From positions 186,001 to 250,000 of the forward strand of contig NZ_SEWF01000001.1 in assembly GCF_004168285.1 (NCBI RefSeq): 64,000 nucleotides of DNA, in the 5' to 3' direction. The DNA comes from Emticicia agri (GTDB lineage: Bacteria > Bacteroidota > Bacteroidia > Cytophagales > Spirosomataceae). Position 1 is the stretch's first letter, and the number at the start of each line of letters is the position of its first letter. The translations under genes were made by a program, and so were the position numbers. Below, in pieces: positions 53,008 through 61,364 of this stretch. The notes below the pieces were generated by a model. The model did not search any database. It worked only from the letters and a program-made list of their open reading frames with translations, and was not told the origin of the DNA.

Positions 53008-54030
53008 ATGCGATTTTACCTGCTTTTTCTTATTTTACTAATCCAGAGTTGTGGGTCAGACACTCCCTCTAAAAATGTTACAAGAGCTTTTTATTACTGG
53101 AAATCTGCCTTTCAGTTAAGCAATGCCGAGCGGCAAACCCTTGATACATGCCACGTAAACAAACTCTATATCAAGGCCTTTGATATAGACTGGAATTTTG
53201 CTACCAATAAACCTATCCTGAAAGCGCCTCTTGTATTTCAGGATTCTATCCCTGAAAACTTATCACTTGTTCCTGTTATTTTTATCACCAATCAAACACT
53301 CAAACAAATACCGGATACTTATCTTGCAGAATTTGTCGATTTTGTAAACATCCGTTTAAAGAATATATGGCCACAGAAACCCTATACAGAAATTCAGTTT
53401 GATTGCGACTGGACTATCAGTACAAGAGTCAAATACTTCAGATTTCTTGATTTGTACAGAAAGCATTGTCAGGGTAAAATATTATCAGCCACTATCAGGC
53501 TTCATCAGATTAAGTTTGTACATAAAACAGGTATTCCCCCTGTTGACAGAGGTATGCTGATGTTTTATAATATGTCGGATTGGAAAAAGCCCCTGATTAA
53601 AAATTCCATCTACGACCTCGATGCGGCTTCACAATATACTGCTACACTTAGTAAATATCCGTTGGCATTAGATATAGTCCTCCCCCTATTCAGATGGGCT
53701 ATTTTTTATCGGGGGGATCAGTTCATGACCGTTATTAATAAATTAGATAGTAAGACTTTAAACCAGCAGAAATTCCTTAAAAAGGAAGATAATAAATACT
53801 ACATACAAGAAGACGTACAAGCCTTTGGCATCTCACTACGCAAAGGCGATATGATTCGGGTAGAAGAAGTTGATTATGAAGAACTTTTAAAAGGTTCAAG
53901 AGCTTTAAGTAAACAAATATCCACACAAAAACTTACATTTGCATTTTATGATTTAGACCCAAAAACTATATCCAATTACAGCCATGAACAACTCCACAAA
54001 ATCTTTCTTTCGTTTGAATTACCGGACTAA
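53008..54030 (+). CDS. lipoprotein with possible TIM-barrel glycosidase-like fold, first of an overlapping pair
   Basis: A 340-residue exported lipoprotein (lipobox LIQSC, Cys15). The body looks like an alpha/beta barrel: strands VNKLYIKAFDIDW, LSLVPVIFITNQ, YTEIQFDCDWTI, ILSATIRLHQI, GMLMFYNMSDW and YPLALDIVLPLF alternate with helices, and acidic residues (DFDCDW, DRG) sit at strand ends as in glycoside hydrolase-like DUF families. I do not recognise a named family. The last 47 bases overlap the next gene, so the two are translationally linked. Function unknown; a surface or periplasmic glycan role is only a guess. Confidence 0.75.
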   Translation: MRFYLLFLILLIQSCGSDTPSKNVTRAFYYWKSAFQLSNAERQTLDTCHVNKLYIKAFDIDWNFATNKPILKAPLVFQDSIPENLSLVPVIFITNQTLKQIPDTYLAEFVDFVNIRLKNIWPQKPYTEIQFDCDWTISTRVKYFRFLDLYRKHCQGKILSATIRLHQIKFVHKTGIPPVDRGMLMFYNMSDWKKPLIKNSIYDLDAASQYTATLSKYPLALDIVLPLFRWAIFYRGDQFMTVINKLDSKTLNQQKFLKKEDNKYYIQEDVQAFGISLRKGDMIRVEEVDYEELLKGSRALSKQISTQKLTFAFYDLDPKTISNYSHEQLHKIFLSFELPD

Positions 54031-56464
54031 ATCTATCATCATTTTATTGCTGATGGCCTGTGGACCTGAGCCATTTGATTATGATGAATTCAAGAGCTTT
54101 TTTACTCCCGAAAGCGCTAAAAATGAGACGCAGTTTCATCATTATAATTTTACCTCACAGTTTTTATACGATTATAATCTTTGGGATTCGGAAGGTACAG
54201 CAGACCCATCACAGATAGAAAATACCAAAGCCTGGGCAAGCTATGTAGGCGTTGCTGAAAAAACTGTTACCGACGAATTATATACCAATGCTGATAGCAA
54301 AAGTACTACGGGTTTAACAGAAGCCTTGCAGCAAAAAGGCAAAACCGAAGCGGCTGATTACTTAGCCCTTGCCAGAAAAATAGAAAGTGCCGACACAGAT
54401 ATGTCAGGCGAAAGTGAATCAACTACTCAAAAAGCAACTACGGCCGATTATGAAGTCTGGCTTACCACTATTGAAACAAATTACAACCAAAGTACAGACA
54501 ACTTTGTAAAAGAGCGTCTGGCGTATCAGGCTGTAAAGGTGGCTGATATGGCAGGGAATCCGCAGAAAAGTATCGAATTATATAAAAAATTAGTCGAACC
54601 AATTTCATCAAAGACATTTATCAGCGACTGGGCACGTTCTCGCATGGCCGGAGCTTATACGCATGCCGGAGACTCGACACAGGCTTATTATCATTTTTCG
54701 CAAGTATTTGTTACTGCACCTACCCGCAGAAAAGTAGCCCATTTAAGTTTAAGAACTTATTTGCCAAAACTACAGGACGAAGCACTTAAACTCTGTAAAA
54801 GTGATGCCGAAAAAGCCAATGTGTATGCAGCTACGGCAGTTTTACCATTTCAGGATGCGTTGCCGATGATGGAACAAATACGAGAACTGGACATAAATAA
54901 TCCGATGTTAGAGTTTGTGATGGCTCGTGAGATTAACAAAAATGAAGATTTTTTCTTCACTAACTGGCAGGATTTAAAATATTCTTACTGGAATCTGGAT
55001 TCTACCAAAAAAGAAACACTGAAAAAAGAATCATCTGATTATTTCAGTAAACTTCTTGATTTTTCGCTTGAATCTGCCGAAAATCCGACTTTAAAACAGT
55101 CGCCTTTTTGGTACACTGCGGCGGCTTATCTGACATTCATTGCACAAGACTACCCGAAAGCCAACGAATTTTTGCAAAAAGCCAAGGCAATTCCAACAGA
55201 TAATCAACATTTAAAAGACCAGATAGCCATGCAGGAAATGATACTGGCAGTAAGCGAGTCGCCGGTAGTAACGCCTGAAATGGAGAAGAAAGTTATTCCG
55301 CTTTTAGAAAGATTTGCCCGTTCAGACAAATTTCGTACAGCCAATAATTTTAATGCTGCCTGTAGAATCTTAGTAGCCAAATACAGAGGCATTACGCCTA
55401 TGAATGAGTTTGCTGAGGGAGGAGAAACAAGACCCTTGAAAAACGGAAAACAAGTAAAAGAAAGTAAGCCTTTAGGCTGGTTTGCGAGTTGCTTTGGTAA
55501 AAAAGACGATGAAAGAAACGTGAAAGCATCGCCTGAAGGGAAGGCAAAAGCATTTTTAGTATCCTTGCTGACTTCCTATCAATTAGGCTACCATAAACAG
55601 GAAGAAGGTTGGGTATCTAATGCCAATTTCATGAGCAGTTCAGACCAGTATGCCATTGAAGATTCTACCTCATCGGCTACTATTAATTATACGTTAGATT
55701 ATTTTACTAAAAACAATCATACCGATTTCGATACCCGTTTAATAAAACTGACCGGATTAGATAATGATTACCTCTATCTGGTTTTAGGCAGACGCTCTTT
55801 AGCCGAACACCAATATGCCAAAGCAGCAGAAGCCTGGAAACATATTTCGCCTGCGGTTTGGGAAGCCGAACCCTTCAAAACCTATTTAGATGTAAATCCT
55901 TTCCATCTGAATGGTCAGGGAGAAGCCAATCCTAAAGAAACTGTTACGCCTATCTCGTTTGCTGTACGAATGGCGGAATTGCAGGAAAAAGTGAACAAAA
56001 ACCCGAAAGATTACAATAGCTGGCTATTGTTGGGTTGTGGAAGTTATAATATGAGCTACTTTGGTAACAGTTGGATTTTGCTGCGCAGGGCATGGAGCGG
56101 AGGTGAGCAGAAAAACGAAACAGACGATTACTATACTTCTGAAAAAGCCCTGTCTTATTTCGATAAAGCCATGAATGTAGCCCCTACTACTGAGGCCGCC
56201 GCCAAGGCTTGTTATCTGGCTGCTGCCTGTCAGAAAATCAGATATGAGTTGGCTTATGGAGCCATGTATGATGGATTATATTCTTTGCCTGACGGAGAAC
56301 GGGAAAAAAGAGAAGCCGAGATAACCAAAACTTTAGAAACGTTAAGAAAAGAAAAATATGCTACTTACTTTAATCTGTTGAAAACCAAATACCAACAAAC
56401 TAACTACGAAGAACAGTTGATTAAAGAATGTAGCACCTATAAAGATTTTTTAGCAGGCAAATAG
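53984..56464 (+). CDS. large repeat-rich lipoprotein, second of an overlapping pair
   Basis: An 826-residue exported lipoprotein (lipobox LLMAC, Cys26) of mostly helical, TPR-like composition: for example KSIELYKKLVEPISSKTF, RMAGAYTHAGDSTQAYYHF, YPKANEFLQKAKAIPTDNQH and SYFDKAMNVAPTTEAAAKACYLAAA in part. A charged insert (GGETRPLKNGKQVKE) and a W-rich segment near GWFASCFGKKDDERN interrupt the helices. Its start lies inside the preceding gene (47-bp overlap), and the pair is followed by a set of REP palindromes. The two are likely to act together, the TPR protein as scaffold for the barrel-like lipoprotein. No family recognised. Confidence 0.75.
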   Translation: MNNSTKSFFRLNYRTKSIIILLLMACGPEPFDYDEFKSFFTPESAKNETQFHHYNFTSQFLYDYNLWDSEGTADPSQIENTKAWASYVGVAEKTVTDELYTNADSKSTTGLTEALQQKGKTEAADYLALARKIESADTDMSGESESTTQKATTADYEVWLTTIETNYNQSTDNFVKERLAYQAVKVADMAGNPQKSIELYKKLVEPISSKTFISDWARSRMAGAYTHAGDSTQAYYHFSQVFVTAPTRRKVAHLSLRTYLPKLQDEALKLCKSDAEKANVYAATAVLPFQDALPMMEQIRELDINNPMLEFVMAREINKNEDFFFTNWQDLKYSYWNLDSTKKETLKKESSDYFSKLLDFSLESAENPTLKQSPFWYTAAAYLTFIAQDYPKANEFLQKAKAIPTDNQHLKDQIAMQEMILAVSESPVVTPEMEKKVIPLLERFARSDKFRTANNFNAACRILVAKYRGITPMNEFAEGGETRPLKNGKQVKESKPLGWFASCFGKKDDERNVKASPEGKAKAFLVSLLTSYQLGYHKQEEGWVSNANFMSSSDQYAIEDSTSSATINYTLDYFTKNNHTDFDTRLIKLTGLDNDYLYLVLGRRSLAEHQYAKAAEAWKHISPAVWEAEPFKTYLDVNPFHLNGQGEANPKETVTPISFAVRMAELQEKVNKNPKDYNSWLLLGCGSYNMSYFGNSWILLRRAWSGGEQKNETDDYYTSEKALSYFDKAMNVAPTTEAAAKACYLAAACQKIRYELAYGAMYDGLYSLPDGEREKREAEITKTLETLRKEKYATYFNLLKTKYQQTNYEEQLIKECSTYKDFLAGK

Positions 56465-56490
56465 ATGAAAATATAATTGTTAAATAAAAA

Positions 56491-56682
56491 ATATATTATC
56501 CCTACGGGATATTAATTTCTAAAAACGCTCAATTTAACTACCGATATATCGTCCCTACGGGACTACCAAATGGAATGAAAATTCTTTGCAATCAGCTATC
56601 TTGATTAAATATCCCGTAGGGATAATATATTAGTAGAAAAAATGAAACATAGCGTTTCCAAGTCCCGTAGGGACGATATATT
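56491..56682. repeat. four-copy REP cluster around tccctacggga
   Basis: Two forward units (56491-56513, core atccctacgggat; 56542-56564, core gtccctacgggac) are followed by two inverted units (56608-56632 and 56660-56682) in the order A, B, A-inverted, B-inverted. Each core is itself a short palindrome and has a flanking atatat run. It fills most of the gap before the cobalamin adenosyltransferase gene. Confidence 0.8.
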
Positions 56683-56719
56683 TATGATACACTTCATAAA
56701 TGTAATTTCGTCCAACACC

Positions 56720-57271
56720 ATGAAAATATACACCAAAACAGGCGATAAAGGTACAACTGCGTTGGTTGGTGGCCGGAGAGTCAGCAAGGGAGATTTAAAG
56801 ATTGAGTCTTACGGCACAGTAGATGAACTCAATTCGTGGATTGGATTACTGCGAGACCAGCCTATTAATGAATCCCGTCGGGATTTATTGAAAGAAATTC
56901 AGGATAGATTATTTACCATCGGGGCAGATTTAGCATCTGAGCCGGAGCAGGTAAGAAAGAAAGCTATCCCGAGCTTGATGGAAGAAGATATTACATTACT
57001 TGAAAACGAAATGGATAAAATGGATGCTGAACTACCACCGTTAAGGTCTTTTGTTTTGCCCGGAGGAAATCAGTCTGTTTCGTTTACCCATCTGGCCCGC
57101 ACTGTTTGCCGCAGAGCCGAACGTCTGGTGATTCGTTTATCGGAAGAAGAAGAGGTAAATATGATGGTTATTAAATACCTCAATCGCCTATCTGATTATC
57201 TTTTTGTGCTTTCCCGTAAAATGACGAAGGAGTCAGGCAGTGAAGAAATTACCTGGAAGCCAAGAATGTAG
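56720..57271 (+). CDS. cob(I)alamin adenosyltransferase (PduO/MMAB type)
   Basis: A 183-residue cytoplasmic enzyme that attaches the adenosyl group of ATP to cob(I)alamin. It begins MKIYTKTGDKGTTAL, the ATP-binding N-terminus of the PduO family, and shows RVSKGDLKIESYGTVDELNSWIGLL, the trimer-forming helix region, FVLPGGNQSVSFTHLARTVCRRAERLVIRL in part, and YLNRLSDYLFVLSRKM. The start at 56720 is the conserved one; the frame extends upstream only through the REP cluster. No cobalamin synthesis genes are adjacent. Confidence 0.95.
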   Translation: MKIYTKTGDKGTTALVGGRRVSKGDLKIESYGTVDELNSWIGLLRDQPINESRRDLLKEIQDRLFTIGADLASEPEQVRKKAIPSLMEEDITLLENEMDKMDAELPPLRSFVLPGGNQSVSFTHLARTVCRRAERLVIRLSEEEEVNMMVIKYLNRLSDYLFVLSRKMTKESGSEEITWKPRM

Positions 57272-57637
57272 AAAATATTATTTACTACCGTTAAAAAAAA
57301 GACATGCAAGCCTCCTCGCGAAAGCTTGCAATCAGTATAGAAACGCTCAGTAGCGAGGATATTCGTTCCTCCACTACTTTGCCTGAGATGATTATCTGAA
57401 TAAAATTTGTATTTTTTTGAGAATACACACTCAAAAAACACTTCACTTCTTTTAAGCAAAACTCCGAAAAACCCTGCTTTTATGTCTGATAAAGACTATT
57501 TTCTAATGTTTTTCGAAAAATGCTGTCGTATTCCAAAAAAGCAGTAATTTTGCACTCTCGTTTTTTGCCAGACATTCTATAAGTTTGGCACGATACCTTT
57601 AGAATAACGTATAATACATTGCAAAAATCATTCCAAA
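57272..57637. other. intergenic region with nested hairpins
   Basis: No gene is seen. Two crossing stems occur: tgcaagc/gcttgca (57305-57311 with 57324-57330) and cctcgc/gcgagg (57314-57319 with 57353-57358); the second begins in the loop of the first, a pseudoknot-like arrangement. Further on, ttttttga/tcaaaaaa (57413-57420 with 57431-57438) forms an AT-rich hairpin. A promoter for purH follows. Confidence 0.5.
57545..57552 (+). promoter_or_regulatory. candidate -7 element of purH
   Basis: TAATTTTG fits TAnnTTTG, 85 bp before the purH ATG. A second match, TAAGTTTG, lies at 57580-57587. Neither has a clear -33 element; no PurR-type operator is seen. Confidence 0.4.
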
Positions 57638-59158
57638 ATGACTAAGACAATACAATCGGCTCTTATTTCGGTTTATTACAAAGACGGCTTAGATAAAATA
57701 GTTAAACTTCTTCATGCGCACAATGTGCAGATTTTCTCAACTGGCGGTACCCAAAGTTTCATTGAAGAATTAGGCATTCCAGTTACAGCAGTAGAAGATC
57801 TCACCAGTTACCCGTCAATCTTTGGCGGACGAGTAAAAACACTTCACCCTAAAGTTTTTGGTGGTATCTTGTACCGTAGAGATAATGAAGGAGATATACA
57901 AACTGCCGCTCAGTTTGAAATTCCGTCTATTGATTTAGTGATTGTGGACTTATATCCTTTCAAGGAAACCGTTGCTTCGGGTGCAAGCGAAGAAGACATT
58001 ATTGAGAAAATAGATATCGGAGGTATTTCACTGATTCGTGGCGCAGCTAAAAACTTCAACGATGTGCTGATTGTCTCTTCTCGTAACCAATACGATGATG
58101 TATTTGAAATATTACAAAGCAAAGGCTGTGCAACTGACCTGGAAGACCGCCGTCGCTATGCGATGGAAGGCTTTGGCATGAGTTCGCAATACGATACTGC
58201 TATTCACGCCTATTTTAGTGGCGATGTATATACCCAGACACAAAACTTTGCAGCATTACCGCAAAAGGTACTTCGCTATGGTGAAAATCCCCATCAAGCG
58301 GCTACTTTTTATGGCGATTTAGATAAGATGTTCGAACAGATTCATGGCAAAGAGTTATCTTATAATAACTTAATGGATGTTGAAGCCTGTGTAAGATTGA
58401 TTGATGAATTTGAAGAAACATCTTTTGTCATTATCAAACACAACAATGCCTGTGGTGTAGCCTCTGCGCCAACCGCTAAAGAAGCGTATGTAAATGCACT
58501 GGCCTGCGACCCTGTTTCGGCTTTTGGAGGTGTAATTATCACTAATACCCATGTTGATGTGGCTACTGCCGAAGAATTGCATAAACTTTTCTTTGAGATA
58601 CTGATTGCGCCATCTTTTGATGAAGAAGCCCTCAACATTCTGAAAAAGAAAAAAGACCGCCGTCTATTAATCAGAAAACCCGTTGAGGTGAGCAAAAAAC
58701 AATTCCGTACGCTTTTGAACGGGGTATTGGAACAAGATAAAGACAATACCATTGAAACAGGCAAAGACTTTAAATTGGCTACCGAAAAAGCACCTACCGA
58801 AGCTGAAGTAAAAGCCTTGGAATTTGCTCTGAAAATATGTAAACACCTGAAATCGAATAACGTGGTTTTGGCAAAAGACGGACAATTATTGGCTTGTGGT
58901 GTAGGCCAGACCTCACGTGTAGATGCCTTGAAACAAGCCATAGAAAAAGCCAATACATTCGGATTTGATTTAAAAGGCGCAGCTATGGCATCAGAAGCAT
59001 TCTTTCCTTTTCCTGATTGTGTAGAGATTGCTCACGAAGCAGGTATCACTGCGGTCGTTCAGCCGGGAGGCTCTATCCGTGACCAGGATTCAATTGATTT
59101 CTGCAATAAGAATGGTGTTGCTATGGTATTGACCGGTGTAAGACACTTTTTACATTAA
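57638..59158 (+). CDS. purH: bifunctional AICAR transformylase / IMP cyclohydrolase
   Basis: A 506-residue enzyme catalysing the last two steps of IMP synthesis. The N-terminal MGS-fold cyclohydrolase (about 1-195) shows SALISVYYKDGLDKIVKLL, IFSTGGTQSFI, FGGRVKTLHPKVFGGIL, IDIGGISLIRGAAKNF and DLVIVDLYPF. The C-terminal transformylase shows LRYGENPHQAA, LSYNNLMDVEAC, VIIKHNNACGVA with the catalytic Lys-His pair, and GAAMASEAFFPFPDCVE followed by VVQPGGSIRDQDSI. All key motifs are intact. The gene has its own promoter region and ends before two hairpins; it converges with gmk. Confidence 0.97.
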   Translation: MTKTIQSALISVYYKDGLDKIVKLLHAHNVQIFSTGGTQSFIEELGIPVTAVEDLTSYPSIFGGRVKTLHPKVFGGILYRRDNEGDIQTAAQFEIPSIDLVIVDLYPFKETVASGASEEDIIEKIDIGGISLIRGAAKNFNDVLIVSSRNQYDDVFEILQSKGCATDLEDRRRYAMEGFGMSSQYDTAIHAYFSGDVYTQTQNFAALPQKVLRYGENPHQAATFYGDLDKMFEQIHGKELSYNNLMDVEACVRLIDEFEETSFVIIKHNNACGVASAPTAKEAYVNALACDPVSAFGGVIITNTHVDVATAEELHKLFFEILIAPSFDEEALNILKKKKDRRLLIRKPVEVSKKQFRTLLNGVLEQDKDNTIETGKDFKLATEKAPTEAEVKALEFALKICKHLKSNNVVLAKDGQLLACGVGQTSRVDALKQAIEKANTFGFDLKGAAMASEAFFPFPDCVEIAHEAGITAVVQPGGSIRDQDSIDFCNKNGVAMVLTGVRHFLH

Positions 59159-59164
59159 TAACCA

Positions 59165-59207
59165 GCGTGCCACGGCTACTACTCGTCCGAGTAAGGCCGT
59201 GGCACGC
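59165..59207. repeat. REP-like palindrome, GCGTGCCACG family (copy 2)
   Basis: gcgtgccacggc (59165-59176) and its complement (59196-59207) form a perfect 12-bp stem whose loop contains a smaller palindrome (tactcg-tc-cgagta). It lies directly after purH. Confidence 0.75.
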
Positions 59208-59264
59208 TTACTTTGAGTAGTATAAAGTATATTATTTATTGCTTTATACGGTGTTCAAACCAAA

Positions 59265-59317
59265 AAATAAGCGTGCCATCCCCTTCTACGGACGAGTATA
59301 GGGATGACACGCTTTTT
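59265..59317. terminator. bidirectional hairpin, GCGTGCCA family (copy 3), between purH and gmk
   Basis: An A-run and aagcgtg-c-catcccc on the left pair with gggatg-a-cacgctt and a T-run on the right, with two single mismatches. The loop carries tctacggacgagta, shared with copy 2. The flanking A- and T-runs suit termination on both strands. Confidence 0.75.
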
Positions 59318-59340
59318 AATGCTCTTGTTTCAATAACTAT

Positions 59341-59946
59341 TTAAACCTCTAAAGGCTTCTTCTCAATCTTCAATTCATCTCTTACAAAACGTTCATAGAG
59401 TTCTTCTGCCTTTTGCCACGATGTTTCAATGTCATCATTCAATAAAATCACATCGAATCTGTTCTGAAACTCCATTTCAAATTTCATTTTATACAAGCGT
59501 CTCGAAATGCTGTCTTCACTATCTGTTCCCCTGTTTCTCAATCGCTTTTCTAATTCTTCCATTGAAGGCACTTTTACATAAATAGCCAGTGCGTTATCAC
59601 CAAAGTAATTCTTCAGATTCACGCCACCTTTTACATCCACATCAAAAATTACATTTTTTCCTTCTGCCCATAGCCTTTCAATTTCCGACTTTAACGTTCC
59701 ATAATAGGCTCCGGGATAAACCTCCTGCCACTCAATAAACTCCTCGTTGTCTATTCTTTCTTTAAAATCGTGGATACTCAGAAAATAATAGTCTTTTCCG
59801 TTTTCTTCGTTACGACCACGTTTGTCACGGGTACAAGCCGAAATAGAAAATCCCAGATTTGCATTATATTTATTAAGCAGATGCTTAACGATGGTTGTTT
59901 TTCCCGAACCCGAGGGAGCGCAAAAAATAATGGCTTTACCTTTCAT
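59341..59946 (-). CDS. gmk: guanylate kinase
   Basis: A 201-residue enzyme that phosphorylates GMP to GDP with ATP. The P-loop is [11 protein letters not shown], the GMP-binding part shows [36 protein letters not shown] and [14 protein letters not shown], and the lid region is [17 protein letters not shown]. The start at 59946 ([11 protein letters not shown]) gives the usual N-terminus; a longer reading adds ten unconserved residues. It converges with purH. The anti-sigma gene lies upstream on the same strand, with a terminator between. Confidence 0.96.
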   Translation of the reverse strand: MKGKAIIFCAPSGSGKTTIVKHLLNKYNANLGFSISACTRDKRGRNEENGKDYYFLSIHDFKERIDNEEFIEWQEVYPGAYYGTLKSEIERLWAEGKNVIFDVDVKGGVNLKNYFGDNALAIYVKVPSMEELEKRLRNRGTDSEDSISRRLYKMKFEMEFQNRFDVILLNDDIETSWQKAEELYERFVRDELKIEKKPLEV

Positions 59947-60000
59947 TGAGAATGATTTATAACCTTGCCTGAGCAAGGTGGGTAGCTACAATAACTTATT

Positions 60001-60034
60001 AAAAAAAGCCATCAAGTTTAAAAACCTGATGGCT
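60001..60034 (-). terminator. rho-independent terminator of the sigma/anti-sigma operon
   Basis: On the minus strand agccatcaggttt pairs with aaacttgatggct across a short loop (one mismatch), followed by a run of seven T (A-run at 60001-60007 on plus). Confidence 0.85.
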
Positions 60035-60058
60035 GAATATCTTGCAAAGATAGTGAAA

Positions 60059-60358
60059 TCAACAACTAAACAACAAATGATACAGTTTTACTTCTGCCAC
60101 TACAAACCCTAACAATACCAGTCCGAAACCAATTTTTGCTCTTATATCTACTACTGTCGATTGTGGACAGCATTTTTTCTCCATTTTCACCTGAAGTGCA
60201 TCTTTGATGCTTTTCTCCAGTTTATAACCCTCTATGCAAGGCAGGCAATCGTCCATATGTAACTTAAAATGCTCTACCTCGGCGGCAGACGCCGATCCAT
60301 CAAGTACAGCCTGTATCATCTGCATACACTTCTGATGATTTTCACACCTTTCTTTCAT
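60059..60358 (-). CDS. putative anti-sigma factor (zinc-finger type) with C-terminal helix
   Basis: A 99-residue protein whose first 60 residues hold an HxxxCxxC-like zinc-binding anti-sigma signature: VEHFKLHMDDCLPCIEGYKLEKSI, preceded by CENHQKCMQMIQAVLDGSAS. A CCPQS motif follows. The C-terminus adds a hydrophobic segment (IGFGLVLLGFVVAEVKLYHLLF), suggesting membrane anchoring. It follows the ECF sigma gene by 140 bp on the same strand, the usual arrangement, and probably sequesters that sigma factor through zinc or redox control. Confidence 0.8.
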   Translation of the reverse strand: MKERCENHQKCMQMIQAVLDGSASAAEVEHFKLHMDDCLPCIEGYKLEKSIKDALQVKMEKKCCPQSTVVDIRAKIGFGLVLLGFVVAEVKLYHLLFSC

Positions 60359-60498
60359 TGGTATAATGTTTAGGGGACATTAATCTACTTCCCTCTCTAT
60401 TAATGTTTGTTGTTAATGATGCCCCTGATTTTTCAACCACAAGCATATAGCGTTAGTAAAATATTTTCTATTTAAAAGTCTTATTAAGACCCATTAGC

Positions 60499-61110
60499 TT
60501 AATCCTGCTCTGCCATTTCATCGGTTTTATAACCCATTGATGAAGCATAGCTTTTCAGCTTCTCTTTCAACAAATTTCTTGCTCTGTGCAACCTCGACCG
60601 TACCGTTCCGATAGGGATATCCAATATCTTTGCCATTTCTTCGTAAGTGAATCCCTCAATATCACAAAGGATAATTACCGTACGAAAATCAACCGGCAAG
60701 CTGTTCAACGCATTGGCAACCTCATCGCCAATCATATCCTGAACAGTCTCCGTGCGCAAGTCGGTTGTTGCATCCATTTCGGCATCTTCTACCGAATTGT
60801 ACGTAGTCTCAACGTCCTGATAATCAACCTTTGATGGTTCTTTACTTTTCTTGCGATAGTCGTTAATGAAACTGTTTTTCAAGATTCTAAACAACCATGC
60901 TTTGGCATTAGTTCCACGTTCAAATGAATTGATAAACCGAAATGCTTTCAGATATGTATCCTGCACGAGGTCGTTGGCATCGTCTTCATCATTTGTTAAG
61001 CGAAAAGCAAAGTTATACATCGAGTCAATGTGTGGCATAAACTCCTTATCAAAGACCGCATATTTTTCTTTTTCAGAATATCTCTCTATTTCTATTATTT
61101 CTTCTTCCAT
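60499..61110 (-). CDS. ECF RNA polymerase sigma factor (RpoE-like)
   Basis: A 203-residue sigma factor. Region 2 (about 25-95) shows DSMYNFAFRLTNDEDDANDLVQDTYLKAF in part and GTNAKAWLFRILKNSFINDYRKK; region 4 (about 135-185) shows LPVDFRTVIILCDIEGFTYEEMAKILDIPIGTVRSRLHRAR in part, the helix-turn-helix. The acidic linker (NSVEDAEMDATTDLRTE) is typical. The neighbouring anti-sigma gene completes the pair. A 16-bp dyad (61192-61207) lies about 80 bp upstream and may take part in its control. Confidence 0.95.
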   Translation of the reverse strand: MEEEIIEIERYSEKEKYAVFDKEFMPHIDSMYNFAFRLTNDEDDANDLVQDTYLKAFRFINSFERGTNAKAWLFRILKNSFINDYRKKSKEPSKVDYQDVETTYNSVEDAEMDATTDLRTETVQDMIGDEVANALNSLPVDFRTVIILCDIEGFTYEEMAKILDIPIGTVRSRLHRARNLLKEKLKSYASSMGYKTDEMAEQD

Positions 61111-61191
61111 AAGCGTGATTTGCTTTTTAAAAAACCTATAAAAAGGATTTTACAGGCATTGTAGTAGCTCAATTGTATAGTTCTCCATAAT

Positions 61192-61207
61192 TTCGTAAAG
61201 TTACGAA
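61192..61207. promoter_or_regulatory. 16-bp perfect dyad upstream of the ECF sigma gene
   Basis: TTCGTAA-AG-TTACGAA, with 7-bp perfect arms, lies 82 bp upstream of the sigma start. The minus-strand sequence TAACTTTA inside it is one base off the -7 consensus, so the dyad may overlap the promoter. The rest of the 254-bp gap shows nothing else. Confidence 0.45.
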
Positions 61208-61364
61208 TTTTAGCAAGAAAAATATAATAATATTACCAGAAAACGAAAAATACTATGGAAGGAAGAATTAGGTATACGAATGGAAAAATTTACACGAAAT
61301 TCGCAATTGCTTAACAATTAAAAGCCCTGTTTAAAGAAATAATTATGATTTTCTTGTCTTATTA

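Noticed and set aside
56491-56682. Repeated units with spacers resembling a tiny CRISPR array
   Set aside because: The units alternate in orientation, differ in flanks, have uneven spacing and no cas genes lie nearby; they are REP palindromes.
56642-56719. N-terminal extension of the cobalamin adenosyltransferase
   Set aside because: It is a translation of the REP cluster; the conserved N-terminus MKIYTKTGDKG starts at 56720.
57196-57459. 87-residue minus-strand open frame after the adenosyltransferase gene
   Set aside because: It overlaps the gene end and the hairpin region and shows no protein-like features.
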